Origin: an uncultured Bacilli bacterium
GTDB taxonomy: Bacteria > Bacillota_I > Bacilli_A > RF39 > UBA660
DNA length: 59,729 nucleotides
Reading direction: 5' to 3'
NCBI GenBank assembly: GCA_910584085.1
Contig: CAJTZY010000003.1
Coordinates: forward strand, 75,140 to 134,868
Shown here piece by piece: positions 1 through 8,342 of this stretch. The translations under genes and the position numbers were made by a program. Below the pieces are notes generated by a model. The model was not told the origin of the DNA, did not search any database, and saw nothing but the letters and a program-made list of their open reading frames with translations. Position 1 is the stretch's first letter, and each line of letters opens with the position of its first letter.

Positions 1-208
1 AACAAGTATAATAATTCCAAATAGTGTAATGGAAATAGGAGATTATGCATTTTATTACTGTGAAAATTTAAAAAATATAATAATCCCGAATAATATAATA
101 AAAATAGGTGTAGATACATTTTCAGATTGCAAAAGTTTAACAAGTATAATAATTCCAAATAGTGTAATGGAAATAGGAGATTATGCATTTTATCACTGTG
201 AAAATTTA
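1..208 (+). repeat. Nearly identical 70-bp LRR-coding direct repeat
   Basis: Bases 1-70 and 139-208 differ at a single position (T56 versus C194). The period of 138 bp is exactly two 23-residue LRR units, so unequal crossover or slippage would change the number of repeats while keeping the frame. Confidence 0.9.
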
Positions 209-709
209 ACAAGTATAACAATCCCAAAAAGTGTAATAGGTATAGGAGATTATGCATTTGATTCTAAATACATTGAAGAAATAAATATATCAACATATGA
301 CCAATTTTTTCAATTGAATGATTATTTAAAAATGATTTCAATTGGCTCAACGATAAAAAATTATTATTCAGGTAAAATAAAATATAGTGAAAAAGCTATG
401 CTACTTTTTAAAAAATATATAATTGAAAACAAACAGGACCTGCTTAGATTTGTAATTTCTAATACATCACTTTTAAACTATATGTTAAATGAAATAGAGG
501 AAAAATTTATAACATATGAAGAAGCCCAAAATTTATTAAATTTAGAAAAAGAAAACAAGGCAGACATAAATTCATTATTATTAGAATATATTGATAAAAA
601 CTATCGTGAAGAAGTAGAAAAGAATAGGAAAAATATATTGGATGAATTAAGTTTAGATGAGGATTTAGATAAATTAAATGGATTAGGTGAAAAACAATAT
701 GGAAAATAG
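1..709 (+). CDS. BspA-type leucine-rich-repeat protein, 5' end outside window
   Basis: The reading frame is open from base 2, so the gene begins before the window. The visible part has about four LRR_5 (BspA/TpLRR) units of 23 residues with the pattern SIIIPNSVMEIGDYAFYHC, followed by a charged alpha-helical tail of about 150 residues without repeats. Proteins of this family make curved solenoids that bind other proteins. No export signal can be judged because the N-terminus is missing, and the sister gene just downstream lacks one. The last bases overlap the start of the next LRR gene, so the two are co-transcribed. Substrate or partner is unknown. Confidence 0.85.
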   Translation, partial: TSIIIPNSVMEIGDYAFYYCENLKNIIIPNNIIKIGVDTFSDCKSLTSIIIPNSVMEIGDYAFYHCENLTSITIPKSVIGIGDYAFDSKYIEEINISTYDQFFQLNDYLKMISIGSTIKNYYSGKIKYSEKAMLLFKKYIIENKQDLLRFVISNTSLLNYMLNEIEEKFITYEEAQNLLNLEKENKADINSLLLEYIDKNYREEVEKNRKNILDELSLDEDLDKLNGLGEKQYGK

Positions 710-1655
710 AATGATAGATGATCAATTTGAAGTAGACGAAAATAATGTTTTAATAAAATACCATGAAAAAGAAGGTATCACAGAAGTTGTAATTCCAGAT
801 GGTGTAACAAAAATAGGTGGAAAAGCATTTATGGATTGTATAAATCTAACAAGTATAATAATGCCAAACAGTGTAATGGAGGTAGGGGAATATTCATTTG
901 TTTGGTGTAAAGGTTTAAAAAATATAACAATCCCAAATAGTGTAACAAAAGTAGGAGAAGGTACATTTAATCATTGTACTAATTTAGCAAGTATAACAAT
1001 CCCTAATAGTGTAACAAACATAGGTAATTTTGCATTTTCAAATTGTGAAAATTTAGAAAACATAAAAATTCCAAATAGTGTAATATCAATGGGAAAAGGT
1101 GTTTTTGCAGAATGTACAAATTTAAAAACTATGGTACTTCCTGAAAGCATAACAAAAATAGAACCGTATACATTTGCCTATTGCACTAATTTAACAAGTA
1201 TAACAATCCCAGATAGTATAGAAAAAATAGAATCTTGCGCGCTCAATCTTCGATACATTAAAGATATTAATATATATTCATATAAGACATTTTCCATATT
1301 AGATAGTAAGTCAAAACAAATTGCTATTATATCAGCCATAAAAAATTATTATACAGGTAAGATAAAATATAGAGAAGAAGATATGAAATATTTTAAAGAA
1401 TACATAAAAGAAAATAAAATGGAAATATTTGAACATATAAAAGAAAATAAAGAAATAATTCAAGTTATATTATTTCAAATGGGTAATTTTCTAACACTAG
1501 ATGATATAGATGAGTTAGTAAGTCAAAATTATGATGTAGAAATAAATGCCATGTTAATTGAATATTCTGGCAAAATTAGAAATGAAAAAATTAATTCATT
1601 AGATGAATATGATTTAGGCAATTTTGAAGATACAAATAAAGGAAATATAATATAA
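699..1655 (+). CDS. BspA-type leucine-rich-repeat protein
   Basis: This is a 318-residue LRR_5 protein. An N-terminal cap (about residues 1-30) is followed by about seven 23-residue repeats of the form SITIPNSVTNIGNFAFSNC, then a charged helical tail ending in LDEYDLGNF. That tail motif recurs in the LRR protein at 23919 (LDNLDLGEF), so the family shares its C-terminal domain here. No signal peptide or LPXTG motif is visible, so a cytoplasmic or non-classically exported protein is likely. I chose ATG 699, which has AGGTG about 9 nt upstream. A GTG at 687 is also in frame. The gene overlaps the upstream LRR gene by 11 nt. Confidence 0.85.
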   Translation: MENRMIDDQFEVDENNVLIKYHEKEGITEVVIPDGVTKIGGKAFMDCINLTSIIMPNSVMEVGEYSFVWCKGLKNITIPNSVTKVGEGTFNHCTNLASITIPNSVTNIGNFAFSNCENLENIKIPNSVISMGKGVFAECTNLKTMVLPESITKIEPYTFAYCTNLTSITIPDSIEKIESCALNLRYIKDINIYSYKTFSILDSKSKQIAIISAIKNYYTGKIKYREEDMKYFKEYIKENKMEIFEHIKENKEIIQVILFQMGNFLTLDDIDELVSQNYDVEINAMLIEYSGKIRNEKINSLDEYDLGNFEDTNKGNII

Positions 1656-1675
1656 AAGTCAGAATTTGACTTTTT
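1655..1675 (+). terminator. Short hairpin at end of the LRR pair
   Basis: AAAGTCA pairs with TGACTTT around a 5-nt loop, and T residues follow. It overlaps the stop codon. The short U-tract makes it a weak terminator. Confidence 0.5.
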
Positions 1676-1712
1676 AAAATATTTAAGTATAATATAACCT
1701 GCAGGTGATTAT

Positions 1713-2144
1713 ATGGAAAATATTGATTTAAGTAGTTATATAGTAAATACATTTGAAGAAATTCCAATGGGAGCTTTATTAGTTAAAGAAAATAGTAATT
1801 ATTTTTACATTGAATATTTAAAAAGAAAGTATATTACAACAAGTAATCTTGATTTTTCTACTATTGAAAATATTGATGGTAGAGATGTTATAGTATGTCA
1901 AAATAGTTATTATAATGTTATAAATGGAGAATTTATATTAAATGAAAGACGTACGTATTCATTAGAAGATAACATGGAAATATCTTCGAATATTAATCCA
2001 GAAACTAAGATAATACCACTTAGTCATATATTAAATCCTTTATCTAGGGTTAATTCAACTGTAACACTTGATGATATAGATAAAATTACTAATACAAAAA
2101 CTTATTCAAAGCGAATAAAATATATAAATAAAAATAGTAAATAG
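1713..2144 (+). CDS. Hypothetical protein (143 aa)
   Basis: I do not recognise a family. The start ATG is preceded by CAGGTGATT, a good ribosome-binding site. The product is soluble with no membrane segment or signal peptide. It is rich in Asn, Ile and Tyr, with a beta-like N-terminal half (MGALLVKENSNYFYIEYLK) and a basic C-terminus (KRIKYINKNSK). It stands alone between two terminators, so it is probably monocistronic. Confidence 0.6.
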   Translation: MENIDLSSYIVNTFEEIPMGALLVKENSNYFYIEYLKRKYITTSNLDFSTIENIDGRDVIVCQNSYYNVINGEFILNERRTYSLEDNMEISSNINPETKIIPLSHILNPLSRVNSTVTLDDIDKITNTKTYSKRIKYINKNSK

Positions 2145-2146
2145 TT

Positions 2147-2182
2147 AAGCAATTTAATATTAATAGTTTAAATTGCTTTTTT
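2147..2182 (+). terminator. Rho-independent terminator
   Basis: An 11-bp perfect stem (AAGCAATTTAA, 2147-2157, with TTAAATTGCTT, 2168-2178) is followed by a T-run. Confidence 0.85.
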
Positions 2183-2261
2183 ATTATTTTTTAAATTGTC
2201 TAATAAAACATTTATTTTTCTTAAAAAATGTAGTAAAATGTTTATAGTAAGGTGGGGTAGA

Positions 2262-3230
2262 ATGGGACTTTTTAATAAATTTAAAAATCTATTTACTAAA
2301 AATAATCAAGAAGAGGTTGAAGCATTTGACAAAGGCCTAGAAAAAACAAGAAAAGAATTTGTAAATAAAATAGGACTTTTAAATAGTAAATATAAAAAAG
2401 TAAGTAGTGAATATTTTGATGAATTAGAAGAAATTCTTATAATGGCAGATATTGGTGTTAATACTGTAATGGATTTTATAGATAAGTTAAAATATCGTGT
2501 AAAACATGAAAATATAACAGATAGTGAAGATTTAAAGGAAGTAATAATCGATGAAATGTTTATAATTTATGTTAATAATGATATTGTAGTTAATAAGATA
2601 AATTATAGTGAGAGTGGGCCAACAGTTATACTTTTTGTAGGTGTAAATGGAGTTGGAAAAACTACTACAATCGGTAAAATTGCCTATAAACTTAAAGAAG
2701 AAGGAAAAAAGGTTATGCTTGTTGCGGGTGATACATTTAGAGCAGGTGCGATAGAACAGTTGAAGGAGTGGGGAAATCGAACTAACTCTAAAGTAATTTA
2801 TAGTGAATCCAGTGATCCTTCTAGTGTTGTTTATGATGGTGTTAAAACTGCAATTGATGAGGATTATGATGTTGTTCTTATAGATACAGCAGGAAGACTC
2901 CAAAATAAAACAAATCTTATGAATGAACTTGAGAAAATGAATAAAGTAATAGGTAAATTAATACCTAACGCACCACATGAAACACTACTTGTGATAGATG
3001 CGACAACTGGTCAAAATGGCATTAGTCAAGCAAAAAGTTTTAAGGAAATAACAAATATAACAGGAATAGTACTTACTAAACTTGATGGTACTGCTAAAGG
3101 TGGAATAGTACTTGCTATAAAAGAATCTGTAAATATTCCAGTAAAATTTGTTGGACTTGGAGAAAAAGAAAAGGATTTAAGAACATTCGATATTGAAAAA
3201 TATATATATGGATTGTTTAAGGATATGTGA
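2262..3230 (+). CDS. ftsY: Signal recognition particle receptor FtsY
   Basis: This SRP-receptor GTPase docks SRP-ribosome complexes at the membrane translocon. The 322-residue protein has a short N-terminal region followed by the N domain (about 20-105) and the G domain. G-domain motifs are GVNGVGKTT (127-135), DTFRAGA (157-163), DTAGR (208-212) and TKLD (272-275), with the conserved GLGEKEKDL near the end. The acidic A domain is nearly absent, as in many Firmicutes. I chose ATG 2262 because AAGGTGG precedes it; an upstream in-frame TTG at 2196 lies in the previous terminator region. The downstream ylxM supports the assignment, but ffh is not in this operon. Confidence 0.97.
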   Translation: MGLFNKFKNLFTKNNQEEVEAFDKGLEKTRKEFVNKIGLLNSKYKKVSSEYFDELEEILIMADIGVNTVMDFIDKLKYRVKHENITDSEDLKEVIIDEMFIIYVNNDIVVNKINYSESGPTVILFVGVNGVGKTTTIGKIAYKLKEEGKKVMLVAGDTFRAGAIEQLKEWGNRTNSKVIYSESSDPSSVVYDGVKTAIDEDYDVVLIDTAGRLQNKTNLMNELEKMNKVIGKLIPNAPHETLLVIDATTGQNGISQAKSFKEITNITGIVLTKLDGTAKGGIVLAIKESVNIPVKFVGLGEKEKDLRTFDIEKYIYGLFKDM

Positions 3231-3236
3231 GGTTTT

Positions 3237-3509
3237 ATGAATACAAAAATAGTAGATGTAAAAGAATATAGTTCAAAGGAAGTAAGTATTTTAGTTCAAA
3301 TAGTATTAACAGAACTTATGTTAATATTTGCAATTATTAACTTAATAAGTGACGTTTTTATGCCAGCATTCTATGCAATAATTGTAATGATTTTATTTAC
3401 AATGGCCTATAACAATGTAAAAATTTATAAGAAAAAGTATATGACATCTGTATATGTAGTAGTAGGTATATTTGTAGCTATTACTACTCTTATGGAGTAT
3501 GTATTCTAA
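3237..3509 (+). CDS. Small three-helix membrane protein
   Basis: This 90-residue protein of unknown family has three predicted membrane helices (about 18-38, 41-56 and 70-88). A basic segment (KIYKKKY) lies between the second and third. The start follows ftsY by 6 nt, with TGAGGTTTT as ribosome-binding site. Its stop overlaps the ylxM start as TAATG, so translation of the two is probably coupled. A link to membrane protein insertion is only suggested by position. Confidence 0.65.
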   Translation: MNTKIVDVKEYSSKEVSILVQIVLTELMLIFAIINLISDVFMPAFYAIIVMILFTMAYNNVKIYKKKYMTSVYVVVGIFVAITTLMEYVF

Positions 3510-3793
3510 TGGATATTCATTATGTAGAACTTTTTGATTATTATGGTGAATTATTTACGGATAAACAAAAAGAGTATTTTACAGATTATTACTTTAACAA
3601 TTTAACTTTACAAGAAATAGCTGATAATAATAATGTAAGTCGTAATGCGGTTCATAAAAATATAAAAGATATAATTCAAAAACTAGATTATTATGAATCA
3701 AAACTAAATTTATATAGTAATAAAAAGAAAATAGAGAAACTAATTAGTAATATAGATGAAAATATAAAAGTAAAAATAGAAGAATTAATTTGA
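3509..3793 (+). CDS. ylxM: YlxM/UPF0122 family SRP-associated protein
   Basis: This 94-residue protein has a sigma-70 region-4-like helix-turn-helix (LQEIADNNNVSRNAVHKNI, about 32-50). The preceding segment DYYGELFTDKQKEYFTDYYF is diagnostic of the YlxM/p13 family. YlxM binds SRP components in streptococci and is normally encoded between ftsY and ffh. Here it is one small gene away from ftsY and ffh is missing. The start overlaps the preceding stop. Confidence 0.88.
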   Translation: MDIHYVELFDYYGELFTDKQKEYFTDYYFNNLTLQEIADNNNVSRNAVHKNIKDIIQKLDYYESKLNLYSNKKKIEKLISNIDENIKVKIEELI

Positions 3794-3803
3794 GGGTGAT
3801 AAT

Positions 3804-5558
3804 ATGTTTGGAAAAATAGTGTATATTAGTGATAGTGTAGCTCATATAAGTATTCCTGAAGGAACTCCAGTTAGTATGGATCTTATGAACATGCACATTA
3901 TTTTTGAAGATGGAGAAAGAAGAGTTTTAGGAGAAATTGAAGATGTATCAGAAAAGATAATAAAGGTACAATTTTTAGGTGTAATTGATGGAAATAAATT
4001 TGTAGGTGGTGTACTTAGAAAACCAACCTTAGAGGCTAATATAAGACTTGTTACAGATGAAGAATTAAATCTTATAACAGGTGTTAGTGGTGAAGGTATG
4101 TTTAAATTAGGACTAAGCCCATTATATAATGATAAGCCAATATTTGTAGATATAAATGAATTATGTAGTAACCATTTAGCAATCTTTGGTAATACTGGTA
4201 GTGGTAAATCATACGGAGTTGCAAGTTTTATACAAAGTATGTTTTATGATCCAAATTTTAATCCATATAGAGCAAATTATATGATATTTGATGCTTATGG
4301 TGAGTATCACAATGCATTTGAAAGACTTGGGGAAGTAAATCCAAATTATCAATTTAAATATTATACAACAAATAGAACAGATGCAAATGGTGAGTTAATT
4401 AGAATACCACTTTGGCTTCTTGATATTGACGATTTTGCACTTCTTTTAAATGCAGAAAAACACTCCCAACTCCAAATAATAGAAAAAATGATAAAACTTG
4501 CTAGAATGATCTCTATGGATACACCAGAATCTATTAGATATAAAAATCATTTAATAGCCAAAGCAATATTAGATATTTTATATACTAATCAAGCAGCAGC
4601 TAGCAAACGTAACGATATATTTACAATAGTATCAGAATGTCAAACAGAACAATTTAATTTAGATGCCCCTATACAGGGTATAGGATATATTAGAAAATTT
4701 AGAGAATGTTTTGTAATAGATAGATCTGGTGATTTTACCGAAGGTGTTCTTATAACAGAATATGTAACAAGTTTTATTGATGAATCATTAGATAATTATG
4801 AGGCACCAAATGATCATGCTTTTGATATTAATACGCTTCAAACAGCACTCGATTTTACACTTATAAGTGAAGGTTTCCTTAGAAATGATAAACTATATGA
4901 TGAAGCAGTTACTTTAAAGGTTAGGCTACATTCTATCGCTATTAGTGAAGATGCTGACTTCTTTGATTATCCAAACTATGTAAATTTAAGTGGTTATATT
5001 GCAAGTTTAGTTACTAAAAATAATAGAAAATCTCAAATAGTAAATTTCAATTTAGAGGATATAGATGATAGATTAGCTAAAACTATTGTAAAAATATATT
5101 CAAAAATGTTATTTACATTTACAAAACATTTACAAAATCGTGGATCGGTTCCTTTTCACTTGTTACTTGAGGAGTCACATAGATATGTTCAAAATGATTC
5201 GGATAATTATTTACTTGGGTATAACATATTTGAAAGGATTGCTAAAGAAGGAAGAAAATTTGGTTTAATTCTTAATTTAGTATCACAAAGACCAGTAGAA
5301 CTTTCAGAATCTGTTATTTCACAAATTAGTAATTTCTTAATATTTAAAATGACACATCCAAGAGATTTAGAATATATAAAGAAAATGTTACCAAATATGA
5401 GTGCAGAAATAATTGAAAAACAAAAAAGTTTACAACCTGGAATGTGTGTGGCATTCGGCCCTGCGTTTAAAGTACCTATGATAATAAAGATGCCACTTCC
5501 AAATCCAGCACCACACTCAAGTAATATTAATGTAGTAAGTATATGGCAAGTTAGATAG
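3804..5558 (+). CDS. HerA-like ATP-binding protein (DUF87 type)
   Basis: This 584-residue P-loop ATPase belongs to the HerA/FtsK-type superfamily. An N-terminal beta-barrel (about 1-100, the HAS-barrel position) precedes the Walker A motif GNTGSGKS (129-136). Walker B lies in LLLEESHRY near residue 450, followed by a sensor region (LVSQRPVELSESV). HerA proteins form hexameric DNA translocases, acting with NurA nuclease in archaea. In bacteria the relatives are often unassigned or belong to defence loci. No nurA or other nuclease gene is adjacent; the gene is simply the last of the ftsY operon, ending at a strong terminator. GAGGGTGAT precedes the ATG. Confidence 0.85.
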   Translation: MFGKIVYISDSVAHISIPEGTPVSMDLMNMHIIFEDGERRVLGEIEDVSEKIIKVQFLGVIDGNKFVGGVLRKPTLEANIRLVTDEELNLITGVSGEGMFKLGLSPLYNDKPIFVDINELCSNHLAIFGNTGSGKSYGVASFIQSMFYDPNFNPYRANYMIFDAYGEYHNAFERLGEVNPNYQFKYYTTNRTDANGELIRIPLWLLDIDDFALLLNAEKHSQLQIIEKMIKLARMISMDTPESIRYKNHLIAKAILDILYTNQAAASKRNDIFTIVSECQTEQFNLDAPIQGIGYIRKFRECFVIDRSGDFTEGVLITEYVTSFIDESLDNYEAPNDHAFDINTLQTALDFTLISEGFLRNDKLYDEAVTLKVRLHSIAISEDADFFDYPNYVNLSGYIASLVTKNNRKSQIVNFNLEDIDDRLAKTIVKIYSKMLFTFTKHLQNRGSVPFHLLLEESHRYVQNDSDNYLLGYNIFERIAKEGRKFGLILNLVSQRPVELSESVISQISNFLIFKMTHPRDLEYIKKMLPNMSAEIIEKQKSLQPGMCVAFGPAFKVPMIIKMPLPNPAPHSSNINVVSIWQVR

Positions 5559-5574
5559 AAATATCTAACTTTTT
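5548..5574. terminator. Bidirectional terminator between herA-like gene and minus-strand gene
   Basis: A perfect 10-bp stem (AAGTTAGATA with TATCTAACTT, loop GAAA) has T-runs on both strands, so it can end the converging transcripts. Confidence 0.85.
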
Positions 5575-5953
5575 ATATAATAGGATTTTCTACATCAACA
5601 ATATTATTAGTATCAGACAGTTTAACTACATAAAGTGCGATAATGCCAGATGCTATTACAAGTAGGGATGCAACTATTTGTAAAGTATATGATTTTAAAT
5701 CTTCTCCCTCTTTTTTAGAAATATTATAAAGTTTAAAATTAACATACAAAAACACAAATGATAATACTAATATAAGTATTCTATTATAAAGAGTTATCTT
5801 AAATAATTCCTTTGATTCAAACATAGTCTCTTTATTTTCTAAATCAAGCTTTTGATTATATGTAATAATAATAGAAATAACATCTGCAAAAAGTACTATA
5901 AAAAGTGCTACTAATTGAATATTTATTGCATTCATTTCCTCTTTATTATACAT
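5573..5953 (-). CDS. Small membrane protein (126 aa)
   Basis: I do not recognise a family. Three membrane helices are visible (about 12-30, 56-75 and 89-108). A charged loop (QKLDLENKETMFESKE) separates the first two, and the tail (SDTNNIVDVENPII) is short and polar. The minus-strand ATG at 5953 has GGTGATT upstream. The gene follows the metallophosphoesterase on the same strand with a 41-nt gap and no terminator, so the two are probably co-transcribed. Confidence 0.6.
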   Translation of the reverse strand: MYNKEEMNAINIQLVALFIVLFADVISIIITYNQKLDLENKETMFESKELFKITLYNRILILVLSFVFLYVNFKLYNISKKEGEDLKSYTLQIVASLLVIASGIIALYVVKLSDTNNIVDVENPII

Positions 5954-5994
5954 ATAATCACCATTAAATTATATGGCAAAAAAATAAGAAATAA

Positions 5995-6840
5995 TTATTT
6001 ATTTCTTAATCTATATAAGTTAAATGAAGGTTTGTTACAAAATCTAAATTTATATTTGCTAGTACCAATACCACTAGATATATATATATCAGTATTACCC
6101 AAATCATAGTAATTTTTATAATAGTTTTTAGCAAATTTATCTCTTATTAGTCCACCAATAAAAGGCAAAACCACCTGACCATTATGAGAATGTCCTGCTA
6201 GTATCAAATTAAACTTGGAATAATCAATATTATTTATAAAATCTGGTTCATGCATAAGTAATATAGAAAATTTATATTCCATATCTATTTCTTTATATAT
6301 ATTATCTACAGTTTCTTTTATATGATTATCAGCATAATTAGAACTAATACCTACTAATAATATTGGTTCAGTTGATCCGTTATAAATAAACTCATGGGAA
6401 TCATTTATATTAATAAAATCACTGTCATTAATAATAGTCTTCCAATTTTTAATTTTTAAATCATCTTCCCCCTTAATAGCAAATTTTCCAATATTGTAGT
6501 CTATAGATTTAAGTAACTTTGTTATATCCTTAAAATCTTCTTGACTATATACAATACTTGTATCAAATAAATCGCCACTTAAAAGTACAATATCAGGTTT
6601 TAATAAATTTATTTCTTTAACTATTTTTTTTAAATCATTTTTATCTGTAGTCATTTTATAATGTATATCACTTATTTGAACTATTTTTAAACCATAAAAA
6701 TTAGATGGTATTTTTGAATTAACTATTGCATATTCTTTTACTTCAATACCCTTAGTCCCTAAAAATCTACTATATAAAAATATAGAACAAATTATAAGTA
6801 TTATTATTATAGTAATTTTTATCCAACCCTTAATATGCAT
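5995..6840 (-). CDS. Membrane-anchored metallophosphoesterase (YkuE/YaeI-like), altered motif III
   Basis: The 281-residue protein has one N-terminal membrane helix (about 8-23) and a calcineurin-like phosphoesterase domain facing outward. Metal-binding motifs are DIH (58-60), GDLFD (89-93), H197 in LMHEPD and GHSH (216-219). In place of the usual GNHD/GNHE, this protein reads GEDD (124-127), losing the Asn ligand and the catalytic His. Family members such as YkuE are dimetal phosphoesterases acting at the envelope. Activity here may be reduced or changed. The start has GGTGAT upstream. Confidence 0.85.
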   Translation of the reverse strand: MHIKGWIKITIIIILIICSIFLYSRFLGTKGIEVKEYAIVNSKIPSNFYGLKIVQISDIHYKMTTDKNDLKKIVKEINLLKPDIVLLSGDLFDTSIVYSQEDFKDITKLLKSIDYNIGKFAIKGEDDLKIKNWKTIINDSDFININDSHEFIYNGSTEPILLVGISSNYADNHIKETVDNIYKEIDMEYKFSILLMHEPDFINNIDYSKFNLILAGHSHNGQVVLPFIGGLIRDKFAKNYYKNYYDLGNTDIYISSGIGTSKYKFRFCNKPSFNLYRLRNK

Positions 6841-6895
6841 ATCATCACCATATTAATTATACAATAAAACTTAGCCAAAAACAACATAAGATTAC

Positions 6896-6924
6896 TTGAA
6901 TTATTTTAAATAATAATATATAAT
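6896..6924 (+). promoter_or_regulatory. Sigma-A promoter of the prepilin-like gene
   Basis: TTGAAT (6896-6901), a 17-bp spacer and TATAAT (6919-6924) lie 25 bp before the start codon at 6949. Confidence 0.75.
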
Positions 6925-6948
6925 TAGTTTAGGATAAAGAGGCGATAT

Positions 6949-8301
6949 ATGAAACTTAATAATAAAGGATTTGCAATTTCATCCATTTTGTATATTATAT
7001 TAATCATGTGTATAATTTTAATAACAGTTACACTTTCAGTATTAAGTAGCAGAAAACTTATTTTAGATAAACAAAAATCTGATGTACTTAATAGCTTATA
7101 TAATGAGGCTAAAGAGTCAAAACCTTATAGTCCAGAACTTATAAATGGCTTAATACCTGTTGTATATAATAAAAACAGTTGGAAGGTTGTTGATAGTGAT
7201 GATATTTGGTATGATTATTCTAATCAAGAATGGGCAAATGCAGTTATACTAAAAAGTGGAGTGACAAAAAAGGTAGGAGATACTATAGATGTATCAAATG
7301 AAGTACAAGGAATGTTTGTATGGATACCAAGATACGAATATAAAATAGACGGTACTTATGGAACACATTTAGATGGAACAGTAGGTACACAATCACTTCC
7401 AGGTGAGATAAAAATTAACTTTATATTAAAATCTAAAACTAAAGCAAGTGATGGATATAAGGTTCATCCAGCATTTACATTTGGTGATGAAGAATTATCT
7501 GGAATATGGGTAGGAAAATTTGAAACAACAGGGACAGCTGATAATCCAACTGTACTACCAAATATTACATCACTTAGAAATCAAAATGTTAGCACTCAGT
7601 TTGCAACCGCACAAAAATTAAATACATTTATAAATGGAGATAGTCATATGGCAAAAAATAGTGAGTGGGGAGCAGTTGCGTATTTATCACAAAGCAAATA
7701 TGGAAAATATGGTAATCCAAATTATACAGGGGCAAATAAAGAAGTAGCAATCAATAATTGTTCTAGTTATATAACAGGAATAGGTGGAGATACAGTAAGT
7801 GCTGAAGTATCAATAGATACATGTGGGACAAATACATATGAAACAATAAAAGGACAAGCAGCAAGTACAACAGGAAATATAACTGGAGTATATGATATGA
7901 GTGGAGGAGCAAGAGAATATGTTATGGGGGTTTCATTTGATACAAACGGTAATCCAATTTTAGGCACTAATGGAACACGTAATTCTGGATATACTGGAGT
8001 ATTAGGAGATAAAAGTACATATAATGGCATAGAACCTCCAAATTTAAAATATTATGATATATATGTACCAACATCAAAAACAACATCTTGTTCTAATTCC
8101 AATTGCTTTGATTATTCATTAAGTGAAGCATCTGGTTGGTATAATGATTATATACGTTTCCCATCGGATAATGACCCATGGCTTGTACTTGGTGGAAGAA
8201 ATAATACTACCACTTCAGCGGGAATATTTTATAGTAATGATGGAACAGGTTCTAATTATAATGATTGTTCATTTCGCATCGTTATCGCACCAGTTTCATA
8301 A
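6949..8301 (+). CDS. Prepilin-like N-terminus fused to an FGE/SUMF1-fold domain
   Basis: The N-terminus MKLNNKGFAISSILY resembles a type IV prepilin (short basic leader, K-G-F, then a hydrophobic helix to about residue 35), but it lacks Glu5. The rest reads as a formylglycine-generating-enzyme/C-type-lectin-like fold. YDMSGGAREYVMG (about 315-327) matches the DMSGNVWEW signature, and GGRNNTTTSAGIF...SFRIVIAPV matches the usual GG...GFR ending. Several Cys residues are present in the second half (NNCSSY, DTCGT, TTSCSNSNC). FGE-fold proteins either modify sulfatases or act as surface ligand binders, and the second is more likely here. No pilus assembly genes or sulfatase are nearby. A strong promoter and AGAGGCGAT precede the ATG. 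Confidence 0.75.
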   Translation: MKLNNKGFAISSILYIILIMCIILITVTLSVLSSRKLILDKQKSDVLNSLYNEAKESKPYSPELINGLIPVVYNKNSWKVVDSDDIWYDYSNQEWANAVILKSGVTKKVGDTIDVSNEVQGMFVWIPRYEYKIDGTYGTHLDGTVGTQSLPGEIKINFILKSKTKASDGYKVHPAFTFGDEELSGIWVGKFETTGTADNPTVLPNITSLRNQNVSTQFATAQKLNTFINGDSHMAKNSEWGAVAYLSQSKYGKYGNPNYTGANKEVAINNCSSYITGIGGDTVSAEVSIDTCGTNTYETIKGQAASTTGNITGVYDMSGGAREYVMGVSFDTNGNPILGTNGTRNSGYTGVLGDKSTYNGIEPPNLKYYDIYVPTSKTTSCSNSNCFDYSLSEASGWYNDYIRFPSDNDPWLVLGGRNNTTTSAGIFYSNDGTGSNYNDCSFRIVIAPVS

Positions 8302-8307
8302 AAATAC

Positions 8308-8336
8308 TTGCAAATTTATTAGTTTTATCATATAAT
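8308..8336 (+). promoter_or_regulatory. Promoter of the valine T-box transcript
   Basis: TTGCAA (8308-8313), a 17-bp spacer and TATAAT (8331-8336) place the transcript start near 8343, immediately before T-box stem I. Confidence 0.85.
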
Positions 8337-8342
8337 ATAAAT

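Noticed and set aside
2532..2903. Open frame of 123 codons on the minus strand within ftsY
   Set aside because: It lies wholly within the G-domain coding region of ftsY, has no ribosome-binding site and codes for an odd Cys/Ile/Asn-rich chain. It is a shadow of the real gene.
7767..8335. Antisense frame at 7767-8030 and plus frame at 8123-8335 over the prepilin-like gene
   Set aside because: Both overlap the FGE-fold coding region in other frames and lack ribosome-binding sites.
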